Shown here one piece after another: positions 1 to 7,841 of a stretch of 9,715 nt of DNA. The notes under the pieces were generated by a model that made no database searches, was not told where the DNA came from, and saw only the letters and a list, made by a program, of their open reading frames with translations. This DNA comes from an uncultured Clostridia bacterium (GTDB lineage Bacteria > Bacillota > Clostridia > Peptostreptococcales > Anaerovoracaceae), in contig CAKQIZ010000072.1 of the NCBI GenBank assembly GCA_934247125.1, forward strand, positions 1 through 9,715, given 5' to 3'. A program made the position numbers and the translations under genes. Each line of letters opens with the position of its first letter. Position 1 is the stretch's first letter.

Positions 1-1872
1 AGACTTTTGGATTTAATGATCAATTCGATCTACACACATAAAGAAATATTTTTAAGAGAGCTGATCTCCAATGCGAGCGATGCTGTGGACAAGCTTTACT
101 ATAAGACGATCACAGAAGGCGACACAGGTATATCGCGTGATGATTTCGGTATCAGGATCGAAGCAGACAGAGAGAACAGGACACTCAAGATCATCGACAA
201 CGGCATGGGCATGACAAAAGAAGAACTGGAGAAAAACCTGGGAACCATCGCAAAGAGCGGGTCGCTGGATTTCAAATCCGAGATGGACAAAAAAGATGAA
301 ATAGACATCATCGGACAGTTCGGCGTGGGATTTTACTCGGCATTCATGGTCAGCGACAAGGTAAGCGTGCTGAGCAGGGCCTACGGATCGGACGAGGCAT
401 ATATGTGGGAGTCATCAGGAGCAGACGGATATACTATCACAGAAGCAGAGAAAGACGGCAACGGAACAGAGATAACTCTGACACTCAAGGAAGATACAGA
501 TGATGAAAAATACAGTGAATATCTCGACACTTACAAGATCAAAAGCCTGATCACGAAGTACTCAGACTACATCAGATATCCTATACAGATGATGGTCGAG
601 AAACACAGGCTGAAACCGGGCTGCGAAGACAAGAAGCCTGAAGAACAGGAATATGAGACATATCAGGAACTTGAAACGCTCAACAGTATGGTGCCACTCT
701 GGAAGAAGAACAAGAGCGATATAAAAGACGAAGACTACAACGAATTTTACAAAGACAAGTTCTACGACTATACAGATCCCGCAAAGGTGATACACACCGA
801 CGTCGAAGGCGTGGTGAGCTATACGGCACTGCTGTTCATACCTGGGCAGGCTCCGTTCAACTACTATACTAAAGACTACGAGAAAGGTCTGCAGCTTTAC
901 TCCTCAGGCGTGCTGATCATGGATAAATGCCCGGATCTGCTGCCGGACTATTTCAGCTTCGTAAAGGGTCTTGTGGATTCACAGGATCTGTCGCTGAACA
1001 TTTCCAGGGAAATGCTGCAGCATGACAGACAGCTCCGAGCGATAGCACAGAGACTCGAGAAGAAGATCAAGAGCGAGCTGCTTTCCATGCTCAAGACAGA
1101 CCGTGAAAAATACATCAGCTTCTTCAAGAACTTCGGACTGCAGCTGAAGTACGGACTTTACGACAGTTTTGGAGCAAACAAGGAAACGCTCAAAGATCTG
1201 CTGATGTTCCACTCATCGACTGAGAAGGCACTCGTTACGCTTTCGGAATACGTGAGCAGGATGAAGCACGAACAGAAATACATCTACTACGCTTCGGGCG
1301 AGACCGTGGAACAGATAGACAGACTGCCGCAGACAGAACTCCTCAAGGAAAAAGGCTACGAGATACTCTATCTCACGGACAGCATAGACGAGTTCGCACT
1401 GCAGGTAATGCGCGAATTCGACGAGAAACCGTTCAAGTCGGTATCGGGCGAGGACCTTGACATCGAGGAATCAAAAGAAGAAAAAGAAGCGGCAGAGAAG
1501 CAGGCAGAGGAGAGCAGGGATCTGCTCGAGTTCATGAAGGAGTCTCTGGACGGCAAGGTTTCAGAAGTAAAGCTTTCACACAGACTCAAGAGCCATCCTG
1601 TGTGCCTGACGTCAAAGGGCGGACTTTCCATAGAGATGGAAAAGGTGCTGAACGCTATGCCTACAGACGAAAAAGTGCAGGCTGAGTGCGTACTCGAGAT
1701 CAATGCAAAGCATCCTGTACTCGAAAAGCTCAAGAAGGAGTACGATGCGGACAAGGATACGGTCAGGAAGTACGCGGCGCTGCTCTACGACCAGGCTCGA
1801 CTGATCGAAGGACTGCCGATCGAAGATCCTGTGGAGTTTTCGAATACGGTGTGCGAACTGATGACAAAGTAG
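1..1872 (+). CDS. htpG: Molecular chaperone HtpG (Hsp90 family), 5' end cut off by window
   Basis: Bacterial Hsp90, a cytosolic ATP-dependent homodimeric chaperone that remodels client proteins. The reading frame is open from base 1 and 623 residues are visible before the TAG at 1870-1872. The first visible residues, [20 protein letters not shown], match the family about 15-20 residues after the usual start, so the TTG at 7 is not the real start and only a short N-terminal piece is missing. The N-terminal GHKL ATPase domain shows its Bergerat-fold motifs: NASDA (Asn for Mg-ATP), DNGMGM, the lid region with GTIAKSG, and [11 protein letters not shown]. The middle domain follows, with the conserved segment [10 protein letters not shown] that carries the ATP-contacting arginine. 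A charged Glu/Lys-rich stretch near nt 1460-1520 links to the C-terminal dimerisation domain. Total length fits a full-length HtpG. No terminator lies directly after the stop; the next T-run hairpin is about 105 bases downstream. Confidence 0.97.
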   Translation, partial: RLLDLMINSIYTHKEIFLRELISNASDAVDKLYYKTITEGDTGISRDDFGIRIEADRENRTLKIIDNGMGMTKEELEKNLGTIAKSGSLDFKSEMDKKDEIDIIGQFGVGFYSAFMVSDKVSVLSRAYGSDEAYMWESSGADGYTITEAEKDGNGTEITLTLKEDTDDEKYSEYLDTYKIKSLITKYSDYIRYPIQMMVEKHRLKPGCEDKKPEEQEYETYQELETLNSMVPLWKKNKSDIKDEDYNEFYKDKFYDYTDPAKVIHTDVEGVVSYTALLFIPGQAPFNYYTKDYEKGLQLYSSGVLIMDKCPDLLPDYFSFVKGLVDSQDLSLNISREMLQHDRQLRAIAQRLEKKIKSELLSMLKTDREKYISFFKNFGLQLKYGLYDSFGANKETLKDLLMFHSSTEKALVTLSEYVSRMKHEQKYIYYASGETVEQIDRLPQTELLKEKGYEILYLTDSIDEFALQVMREFDEKPFKSVSGEDLDIEESKEEKEAAEKQAEESRDLLEFMKESLDGKVSEVKLSHRLKSHPVCLTSKGGLSIEMEKVLNAMPTDEKVQAECVLEINAKHPVLEKLKKEYDADKDTVRKYAALLYDQARLIEGLPIEDPVEFSNTVCELMTK

Positions 1873-1965
1873 CATAAGTCATAATGATCGAAGAACCTGC
1901 AGACGCATAAAGCAGCAGCATGCAGACGACATGAAAAGTAACGTGTTCTAAACATGCGCTTTATA

Positions 1966-1974
1966 TGGTATAAT
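1966..1974 (+). promoter_or_regulatory. Extended -10 promoter ahead of the FNT-peptidase-polA-coaE genes
   Basis: The sequence TGG-TATAAT is a perfect -10 hexamer preceded by the TGN extended -10 element. The position 17 bases upstream (TTCTAA, 1946-1951) matches the -35 consensus at only three of six bases, so recognition probably relies on the extended -10. The start of transcription would fall near 1981, giving a leader of about 120 bases before the channel gene at 2103. It is the only good housekeeping promoter seen in the 1873-2102 gap. Confidence 0.7.
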
Positions 1975-1976
1975 AG

Positions 1977-2019
1977 CTACCTGGTGCAGTATCACATATG
2001 CTGCCCGGGTGGTTTTTTT
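1977..2019 (+). terminator. Hairpin plus T7: htpG terminator or leader attenuator
   Basis: Bases 1977-1989 pair with 2001-2012 to give a 12-bp stem with one bulged T (1985), three G-T pairs, and an 11-base loop, followed by seven T at 2013-2019. This is the form of an intrinsic terminator. It lies about 105 bases after the htpG stop, so it can end htpG transcripts. It also begins almost at the predicted start site of the promoter at 1966-1974, so a transcript from that promoter would carry most of the stem at its 5' end. Whether it acts as terminator, attenuator or both cannot be decided from sequence. Confidence 0.6.
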
Positions 2020-2102
2020 GTGGCGGATAAGACCGGAGCCGGACCGGAGATCCGAAACATATAGCAAAACAGGAATAACAGGAGAAAAAGGAGAAGGGAT
2101 AA

Positions 2103-2924
2103 ATGAAAGCACTTACAACAGGAGAGATACTCGAAAAAGTGTCAGATTCCGCAATACCCAAGGCAACATCGGGATTCTGGAAATTATTCATACTTGCGAT
2201 ACTTGCGGGAGCGTACATTGCGTTCGGCGCACAGGCATCGGCGATGGCATCATTCAATCTGACGTCGGATCCGGCGACTTTAGGACTCGGCAAGCTCGTA
2301 GCTGCATCGGTGTTCCCGGTGGGACTGATGATGGTCGTGCTCTGCGGAGCGGAGCTGTTCACCGGAAACAATCTGATGATAATAGGTGTGCTCGACAGGA
2401 AGATCAAGGTGTCGGGCATGTTAAAAAACTGGATCATTGTATATATCGGCAATTTTATCGGAGCGCTGCTCGTGGCGGTGCTCGTGAACTATTCAGGACT
2501 GCTGGAAAGCGGCGGCGGGCTGCTTGGTGCAGTCACGGTGAAAACGGCCGTGTCAAAGACGAGTCTTGATTTCGGAAAGGCGTTCGTGCTCGGCGTGATG
2601 TGTAACTGGCTCGTGTGCCTGGCCGTATGGATGGCGACAGGCGCGCATACCACGATAAGCAAGATATTCTCGATACTGTTCTGTATCGGTCTTTTCGTCG
2701 TGTCGGGATTCGAGCACAGCATCGCGAACATGTATTTTATACCGGCCGGAATGATCGCTTCGGGAAATGATGCGTACGTGCAGCTGCTGGGAACAGATAT
2801 AAGCGGACTTGATGTCGGCAGCTTCGTCATAGGAAATCTGCTTCCTGTAACGCTGGGCAATATCGTCGGCGGCGCTGTCTTCGTCGGGGTAGTCTACTGG
2901 CTGATCGGAAGGAAACTGAAATAA
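2103..2924 (+). CDS. Formate/nitrite transporter (FNT) family channel
   Basis: A 273-residue pentameric inner-membrane channel of the FocA/NirC/FdhC/HSC family, which moves small monovalent anions such as formate, nitrite or hydrosulfide. Family signatures are visible: CGAELFTGN at residues 81-89 (the omega-loop region of helix 2), GFEHSIANMYFIP at 202-214 with the conserved pore histidine H205, and NLLPVTLGNIVGGA at 245-258 in the last helix region. About six hydrophobic spans are present, as expected. The ATG at 2103 follows a strong AAGGAG (2088-2093) with 9 bases spacing. The next gene starts 2 bases after the stop, indicating translational coupling. The family is certain; the substrate is not. 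In a fermenting anaerobe formate is a reasonable guess, but FNT subtypes cannot be separated safely by eye, so no symbol is given. Confidence 0.92.
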   Translation: MKALTTGEILEKVSDSAIPKATSGFWKLFILAILAGAYIAFGAQASAMASFNLTSDPATLGLGKLVAASVFPVGLMMVVLCGAELFTGNNLMIIGVLDRKIKVSGMLKNWIIVYIGNFIGALLVAVLVNYSGLLESGGGLLGAVTVKTAVSKTSLDFGKAFVLGVMCNWLVCLAVWMATGAHTTISKIFSILFCIGLFVVSGFEHSIANMYFIPAGMIASGNDAYVQLLGTDISGLDVGSFVIGNLLPVTLGNIVGGAVFVGVVYWLIGRKLK

Positions 2925-2926
2925 CA

Positions 2927-3898
2927 ATGAAACGTATACCGATAGAAGAAATAGAAGGATTCCGCACAGGGAATGCGCAGGATACAGTCGGAGGCACGGG
3001 CTGTACTGTGATAATCTGCGAGAGCGGAGCGACAGCCGGAGTCGACGTGAGAGGCGGAGGCCCCGCGACACGTGAGACAGATCTGCTTTCACCGTCAAAG
3101 GCATGTCAGAAAATATACGGTGTGCTGCTTTCGGGCGGCAGCGCTTACGGGCTCGACGCAGCAAGCGGTGTGATGAAGTATTTAGAGGAAAAGGGCATAG
3201 GCTTTGACGTCGGGACAGGCGTCGTTCCTATAGTGCCGGCAGCGTGCCTTTACGATCTGATCGCAGGAGATTTTCACTGCAGACCGGACGCTGAAATGGG
3301 ATATGCGGCATGCACAGCCTCAGAGAAAAACAAGCCGCAGCAGGGAAACTTTGGTGCAGGGACAGGTGCTACAGTCGGGAAGTTTCTCGGTATCGATCAC
3401 CTGATGAAGAGCGGGCTCGGGACATATGCCGTACAGATCGGAGATCTGAAGGTCGGCGCAGTCGTGGCTGTGAACTGTCTCGGCGATGTGTATGACGCAG
3501 ATACCGGCAGACAGATCGCAGGGATGCTTTCGGAAAACGGCAGGTCGCTTGCAAGCACGCGTGAAGCTATGTGGAGCTCAGTGCAGCAGCAGAAAAATGT
3601 TTTTACGGGGAATACTACCATAGGATGCGTGATAACGAATGCAGCGCTGACAAAAGATCAGTGCTGCACTCTGGCATCCATGACGCACGACGGATTTGCA
3701 GCAGCGATAAAACCGGTGCACTCGTCAGCTGACGGAGACACTGCGTTTTACATGTCATGCGGAGATGTGCAGGTCAATGCGGACGCCCTGGGCGATCTCA
3801 GCGCCTATGTTATGGCGAAGGCGATAAACGAGGGAGTAAGGAATGCGGAGGCGGCATACGGATTTATTTCGGTAAACGAGCTTGAAGAACAGAAGTGA
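2927..3898 (+). CDS. P1 family (S58) self-processing peptidase, DmpA/NylC-like
   Basis: A 323-residue member of the DmpA/NylC family (MEROPS S58). These are N-terminal-nucleophile hydrolases made as one chain, which cleave themselves to expose a catalytic Thr or Ser; known members are aminopeptidases or amide hydrolases acting on D-amino-acid, beta-peptide or oligoamide substrates. Family features seen include a Gly-rich N-terminal part (VGGTGCTV near residue 21), LLSGGSAYGLDAASGVM at 67-83, GAGTGATVGK at 143-152, and GNTTIGCVITNAAL at 228-241. The expected self-cleavage is between N229 and T230, giving subunits of about 229 and 94 residues with T230 as nucleophile. No signal peptide is seen, so it is probably cytosolic. 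The start ATG is 2 bases after the channel gene and uses AAGGAA (2909-2914) inside that gene. The true substrate is unknown; the link to its membrane-channel neighbour is positional only. Confidence 0.88.
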   Translation: MKRIPIEEIEGFRTGNAQDTVGGTGCTVIICESGATAGVDVRGGGPATRETDLLSPSKACQKIYGVLLSGGSAYGLDAASGVMKYLEEKGIGFDVGTGVVPIVPAACLYDLIAGDFHCRPDAEMGYAACTASEKNKPQQGNFGAGTGATVGKFLGIDHLMKSGLGTYAVQIGDLKVGAVVAVNCLGDVYDADTGRQIAGMLSENGRSLASTREAMWSSVQQQKNVFTGNTTIGCVITNAALTKDQCCTLASMTHDGFAAAIKPVHSSADGDTAFYMSCGDVQVNADALGDLSAYVMAKAINEGVRNAEAAYGFISVNELEEQK

Positions 3899-3920
3899 AA
3901 ACAGAGGTGAAGGTGGACAT

Positions 3921-6593
3921 ATGAAGAAGATAGCTGTTATAGACGGCAACAGCCTGGTGAACAGAGCGTACTATGCCATGAGGAACCCGATGATAACGAA
4001 GGACGGGATCTTTACACAAGGTATATTCGGATTTCTGAACATGCTGGAAAAACTGAAGAAAGACTACGAGCCTGAATATATGGCTGTTGCTTTCGACATG
4101 AAGGCTCCTACTTTCAGACACAGAGAATACGAGGAATACAAGGCCGGCAGGAAGAAAATGCCGCCGGAGCTTGCGATGCAGATACCTCTTCTCAAGGATG
4201 TGCTCCGTGCGATGAACATAGAACAGATCGAGATGGAAGGCTTCGAGGCCGACGATATAATCGGGACGATCGCCAGGAGAGCCGAGAAAGAAGGGATCGG
4301 CGTATATATAATCACGGGAGACAAGGACGAGCTGCAGCTCGTTACTGACACGACAAAAGTGATACTTACGAGAAAAGGCGTTTCGGAATTCGAGATTTAT
4401 GACAGAGAAGCGATGATCGAAAAGTACGGCTTTACCCCGCAGCAGTTCATAGATTTCAAGGGTCTGATGGGCGACCAGTCTGACAATATCCCCGGGATCC
4501 CGGGAGTAGGTGAAAAGACTGCGACCAAGCTGATCATGGAATTCGGCAGCGTGGAAAACCTGCTGGCAAATACTGATGATATAAAGCCGAAAGGCGTCAA
4601 GGCTAAGGTAGAGGAAAATGCGCAGCTGGCTGTGATGAGCAAGAGGCTCGCGACTATAAATACGAACGTGCCATTTGAGATCGACTTTGACAGATATCTG
4701 CTCGGTGAACCGGACTACGACGCGCTGATCGAGATCTACAGAAAACTGGAATTCAACAAATTCCTCAGAAAACTCAATGTCGAAAGAGGCGGACAGCCTG
4801 GCCAGCAGGGACAGAACAGTATTGAAAATACAGCGATCGACACTTCGGATTTCGAACGCATACTTGTAGACCGCGACGAAATGCTGGAAACGATAAGCCT
4901 CAGCGGCGAGACGGTGATAAAAGTCTTCGGAGACTACAGCCACACAGCTGAGCCGTGTATCGACGGGATCGCAGCGATGAATGACGGGAAATACTACTAT
5001 TTTGACTGCAGCAGTCTGACGAATGTGTACAGCTGGATCGCAGAACAGGATATCACATATACGGGGCACGGCTTGAAACGCGACTATTACATGCTGATGT
5101 GCAAGGGTCTCAAAGATTTTGAAACGTGTTTCGATACTGCTATAGCGCAGTACGTGCTGGATTCCGGCAGGAGTAACTACAGCCTTGCTGCTATTTCGAA
5201 CGAATACCTGCACTTTACAGTAAGAGACGAAAAGGATTTTCTGGCAGACAACGGTCAGGTAGATATGTTCACAGAGACGGTGAGATCGTTCATGGACTAC
5301 GGGTTCGAGGTCTGTACAGCCGTGATGAACCTGACAGGACTGCAGAGGGAAAAGCTCAGAGAAGAAGATCTTGAAGAAGTCTACTACAAAGTTGAGATAC
5401 CGCTCATCATCGTCATGGCGTCGATGGAGGCGGAAGGTTTCAAGGCTGACAGAGACACGCTGCAGCAGTTCGGGGAAATGCTCTCAGAGAAGATCGACGA
5501 GATAACAGCGCGTGTCACGGAGCTCGCAGGTGAACCGTTCAATCTCAATTCACCGCAGCAGCTCGGTGAGATCCTGTTTGAAAAGCTCAGTCTTCCGGCA
5601 GGCAAGAAGACAAAGCGCGGTTATTCGACGAGTGCGGACATTCTCGAAAAGATAGCTGACAAGCATCCGATCGTACCGGCGATACTCGAATACAGGACGC
5701 TGGCAAAACTCAAGAGCACGTACGTGGACGGTCTGATACCGCTGATAAACAGCAGCGACAGCAAGGTGCACGCGCATTTCAACCAGACGGTGACGACGAC
5801 TGGCAGGATAAGCTGCACGGAGCCTAATCTGCAGAACATACCGATCAGGCAGGAGATGGGAAGACAGCTGAGAAAGGCGTTTATTCCGGATTCAGAGGAC
5901 TGCGTGCTGGTAGGCGCGGATTATTCGCAGATCGAACTTCGAGTGCTGGCTCATATGTCACAGGACACGGCTCTGATCGATGCGTTCAATCGCGGCGAGG
6001 ATATCCACCGTGCTACGGCTGCAAATGTGCTGGGTATTCCTGAGTCGGAGATCACAATAGAGGAGAGGAGCAGAGCAAAGGCCGTCAACTTCGGTGTCAT
6101 CTATGGCATGAGCAGCTTCGGGCTTTCATCTGAGCTCGGCATAACGAGAAAAGAGGCAGACAACTATATAAAAACATATTTCAGCAAGCATACAGCTGTA
6201 AAGGCTTTCATGGACTCGCAGGTGGAGTTCTGCAGGGAGAACGGCTATGTGACCACGATCATGGGAAGAAAGCGCTATGTCAAGGAGATAAAGGCGCCCG
6301 GATACATGGTAAGGCAGCTGGGCGAACGTCTTGCGATGAACACGCCTATCCAGGGAAGCGCAGCAGACATAATAAAGCTCGCCATGGTCAAAGTCTACAA
6401 TGCCATAAAGGAGCGCGGACTCAAATCTAACCTGATACTGCAGGTACATGACGAACTTATTATCAACACGTGGAAGGACGAGCTAGAAGAAGTAGAAAAG
6501 CTGCTGGTCGAGAACATGGAGTCGGCTTACAGGCTTGCCGTAGAGCTCAGGGCTGATCTGAACGAAGGTGTGAACTGGTACGATCTGAAATAA
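3921..6593 (+). CDS. polA: DNA polymerase I
   Basis: An 890-residue DNA polymerase I for Okazaki-fragment processing and repair synthesis. The start at 3921 is chosen because MKKIAVIDGN is the standard N-terminus and a purine-rich GGTGAAGGTGG lies just upstream; an in-frame ATG at 3882 would overlap the peptidase gene. The N-terminal 5' nuclease is intact: D8, FEADD (108-112), GDKDE (133-137) and the helix-hairpin-helix region GDQSDNIPG (184-192). The middle 3'-5' exonuclease-like domain lacks the catalytic DxE motif, the corresponding stretch being IKVFGDYSH, so proofreading is probably absent, as in Bacillus-type and Taq enzymes. Polymerase motifs are complete: motif A DYSQIELR with D667; motif B with R716, K720, F724 and Y728; motif C VHDE with D844 and E845. 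F724 matches the E. coli F762 position. It sits 22 bases after the peptidase gene and 15 before coaE; polA-coaE linkage is common in Firmicutes. Confidence 0.97.
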   Translation: MKKIAVIDGNSLVNRAYYAMRNPMITKDGIFTQGIFGFLNMLEKLKKDYEPEYMAVAFDMKAPTFRHREYEEYKAGRKKMPPELAMQIPLLKDVLRAMNIEQIEMEGFEADDIIGTIARRAEKEGIGVYIITGDKDELQLVTDTTKVILTRKGVSEFEIYDREAMIEKYGFTPQQFIDFKGLMGDQSDNIPGIPGVGEKTATKLIMEFGSVENLLANTDDIKPKGVKAKVEENAQLAVMSKRLATINTNVPFEIDFDRYLLGEPDYDALIEIYRKLEFNKFLRKLNVERGGQPGQQGQNSIENTAIDTSDFERILVDRDEMLETISLSGETVIKVFGDYSHTAEPCIDGIAAMNDGKYYYFDCSSLTNVYSWIAEQDITYTGHGLKRDYYMLMCKGLKDFETCFDTAIAQYVLDSGRSNYSLAAISNEYLHFTVRDEKDFLADNGQVDMFTETVRSFMDYGFEVCTAVMNLTGLQREKLREEDLEEVYYKVEIPLIIVMASMEAEGFKADRDTLQQFGEMLSEKIDEITARVTELAGEPFNLNSPQQLGEILFEKLSLPAGKKTKRGYSTSADILEKIADKHPIVPAILEYRTLAKLKSTYVDGLIPLINSSDSKVHAHFNQTVTTTGRISCTEPNLQNIPIRQEMGRQLRKAFIPDSEDCVLVGADYSQIELRVLAHMSQDTALIDAFNRGEDIHRATAANVLGIPESEITIEERSRAKAVNFGVIYGMSSFGLSSELGITRKEADNYIKTYFSKHTAVKAFMDSQVEFCRENGYVTTIMGRKRYVKEIKAPGYMVRQLGERLAMNTPIQGSAADIIKLAMVKVYNAIKERGLKSNLILQVHDELIINTWKDELEEVEKLLVENMESAYRLAVELRADLNEGVNWYDLK

Positions 6594-6608
6594 AGGGAAA
6601 GGATCGAA

Positions 6609-7244
6609 ATGATAAAAGTATTAGGACTTACGGGCGGCATAGGGACCGGCAAATCCACTGCCGCCGTATTTTTCAAAAATAAGAGATTCGCTCACATAGA
6701 CGCGGATCAGATAGGCAGAGACCTCACGGCCGACGGCAGCAGCATACTGCCGGTGCTCGGCAAGCTGTTCGGGCCTGACGGCGAGTTTGGTGACGGGAAG
6801 ACTGAGATCCTCGATGAAAACGGTGATCTGATAAGGAGGGCGATGGCATCAGTGGTGTTCGCTGAGGAAAGAAGGCGGGAGCGTCTCGATGCGCTGATGT
6901 TCAGTGAGATCATCAGTGAGACGGAACGTCTGATCAGCATGTACAGGCAGCAGCCGGATGGCGAGCTGAGCGGGATACTGCTGGATGCGCCGCTGCTGTT
7001 TGAAGCTGGACTCGACAGCAGATGCGATGAAGTACTGCTGCTGACGGCAGATATGGATGTCCGCATAGAAAGAGTACGCAGGCGCGACGGAGTCACAGCA
7101 GATGAAGTGATGAGCCGTATCAGCAATCAGATGAGCGATGAAGAGAAGATGAAGCGCGCAGATGCGGTAGTCGACAACTCGGATGGTGTAGAAGAACTGT
7201 TTGAAAAGCTGCAGGATTTTCTCACGGGATTTTTAGCAGAGTGA
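6609..7244 (+). CDS. coaE: Dephospho-CoA kinase
   Basis: A 211-residue cytosolic P-loop kinase that phosphorylates the ribose 3'-OH of dephospho-CoA with ATP, the last step of coenzyme A synthesis. It has the Walker A motif GGIGTGKST at residues 9-17, the family IDADQIGRDLT with D31 and D33 for substrate binding and catalysis, LLDAPLLFEAG at 124-134, the lid-region RISNQM at 170-175, and ADAVVDNS at 184-191 near the C-terminus. Length is typical for the family. The start ATG follows AAAGG (6598-6602) after a 15-base gap from polA, so it is probably the last gene of the operon. No clear terminator follows; the 175 bases up to the tRNA hold mostly A-tracts and the tRNA promoter. Confidence 0.95.
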   Translation: MIKVLGLTGGIGTGKSTAAVFFKNKRFAHIDADQIGRDLTADGSSILPVLGKLFGPDGEFGDGKTEILDENGDLIRRAMASVVFAEERRRERLDALMFSEIISETERLISMYRQQPDGELSGILLDAPLLFEAGLDSRCDEVLLLTADMDVRIERVRRRDGVTADEVMSRISNQMSDEEKMKRADAVVDNSDGVEELFEKLQDFLTGFLAE

Positions 7245-7348
7245 TCTTAAAACAGTTGTTAAAGCGGCTTTGACATGTTCCGAAAAAAGGTCGAAAAAAT
7301 CGCCGATCGCCGTCACCGAAAAAATCCGCATAAAAGATAAAAAAACTG

Positions 7349-7377
7349 TTGACAAGCCCGGCAAAAATGGATAAAAT
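7349..7377 (+). promoter_or_regulatory. Consensus housekeeping promoter of tRNA-Leu
   Basis: TTGACA at 7349-7354 and TAAAAT at 7372-7377 are separated by exactly 17 bases. The -35 is perfect and the -10 differs from consensus at one base. Transcription should start near 7384, about 36 bases before the tRNA. A run of seven A (7339-7345) abuts the -35 where a proximal UP element would lie, and three further CGAAAAAA tracts lie upstream at 7281, 7292 and 7317. This is as expected for a strong stable-RNA promoter. Confidence 0.85.
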
Positions 7378-7419
7378 AGAAAAGTAGCGTTGAGGACGTA
7401 AAGGAAGCGACCTCGATAT

Positions 7420-7502
7420 GCGGCCTTGGCGGAATAGGCAGACGCGCACGTTTGAGGGGCGTGTGGGAGACCGTACCGGTTCAAGTCCGGTAGGCCGCAC
7501 CA
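7420..7502 (+). tRNA. tRNA-Leu(GAG), CCA encoded
   Basis: Cloverleaf read by hand. The acceptor stem GCGGCCT (7420-7426) pairs with AGGCCGC (7492-7498), then discriminator A7499 and an encoded CCA at 7500-7502. The D arm is GCG/CGC around a loop with AATAGGCAGA. The anticodon stem CACGT/GCGTG includes one T-G pair and encloses loop TTGAGGG, with anticodon GAG at 7454-7456, which reads CUC and CUU leucine codons. The variable arm is long (about 11 bases, with short GG/CC pairing), as in class II tRNAs such as Leu. The T arm is ACCGG/CCGGT around TTCAAGT. All parts are intact. Confidence 0.95.
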
Positions 7503-7504
7503 TG

Positions 7505-7536
7505 AAAAATCCTGAAGCAACTGCTTCAGGATTTTT
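7505..7536 (+). terminator. Intrinsic terminator of tRNA-Leu
   Basis: A perfect 14-bp inverted repeat (7505-7518 with 7523-7536) with a 4-base AACT loop, ending in TTTTT (7532-7536), starts 2 bases after the CCA. The A-run on the left arm means it could also stop transcription from the opposite strand. Confidence 0.93.
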
Positions 7537-7554
7537 ACTTTATGGCGAAGTATA

Positions 7555-7758
7555 ATGCTGGCTATTACTGCACTTGGATATGCAGGAGTGTGGATGGACG
7601 GCATGATGAAGCTCAATGACAATGAAAAGAAGGTAAGAGGGATATTTAATATACCGGAAGATGAAAAGGTGCGTACGGCTATACTTTTTGGCAGACCGCT
7701 TGAGCCTGTCGTTCAGAAAGAAAAGAAGCCTGTTTCAGAGCGAGCGAAGATAATCTAA
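7555..7758 (+). pseudogene. Nitroreductase C-terminal remnant
   Basis: A 67-codon open frame resembling only the last third of flavin-dependent nitroreductases. LAITALGYAGVWMDG matches the family helix (typically LLAATALGLGSVW), FNIPEDEKV matches the conserved lgIPe segment, and ILFGRPLEP followed by KKPVSERAKI matches the usual ending (GyPaEeP...RkpleE). The flavin-binding N-terminal part, normally about 100-130 residues, is absent. Upstream in the same frame the sequence runs into the tRNA terminator and a stop at 7513-7515, so no missing exon or frameshift partner is present. There is no convincing ribosome-binding site before the ATG. I read it as a decayed 5'-deleted gene. A small expressed protein is possible but less likely. 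Confidence 0.72.
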
Positions 7759-7841
7759 CTGATTTTTTATTTGCCGGCAGTTATCAGTCTGAAAACTCAG
7801 CCGCAGTTATTTTGAAGAGCCGAAGGCGGGAGAATATCGAA

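Noticed and set aside
1873..1965. Regulatory RNA or small gene right after htpG
   Set aside because: Only a short GCAGACG repeat and no ORF, stem or known riboswitch pattern could be found there.
2553..3164. 203-codon - strand open frame across the FNT/peptidase junction
   Set aside because: Arg/Ser-rich translation typical of an antisense shadow; both + strand genes are well-supported families.
3864..5213. Long 449-codon open frame on the - strand
   Set aside because: It lies opposite polA, whose full set of catalytic motifs is in the + frame. The antisense translation shows no recognisable domain.
7270..7298. A second TTGACA (7270-7275) after coaE as a promoter
   Set aside because: The expected -10 position 17 bases later is CG/A-rich (near 7293-7298) with no TATAAT-like hexamer.
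7233..7622. Two - strand open frames crossing the tRNA-Leu region
   Set aside because: They read through an intact tRNA and its terminator; such antisense tRNA ORFs (with the GLPDLNRYGLPHAPQT-type translation) are a well-known annotation artefact.
7759..7841. Promoter for the activator gene
   Set aside because: No -35/-10 pair with reasonable spacing and no -24/-12 element were recognised in this 83-base gap.
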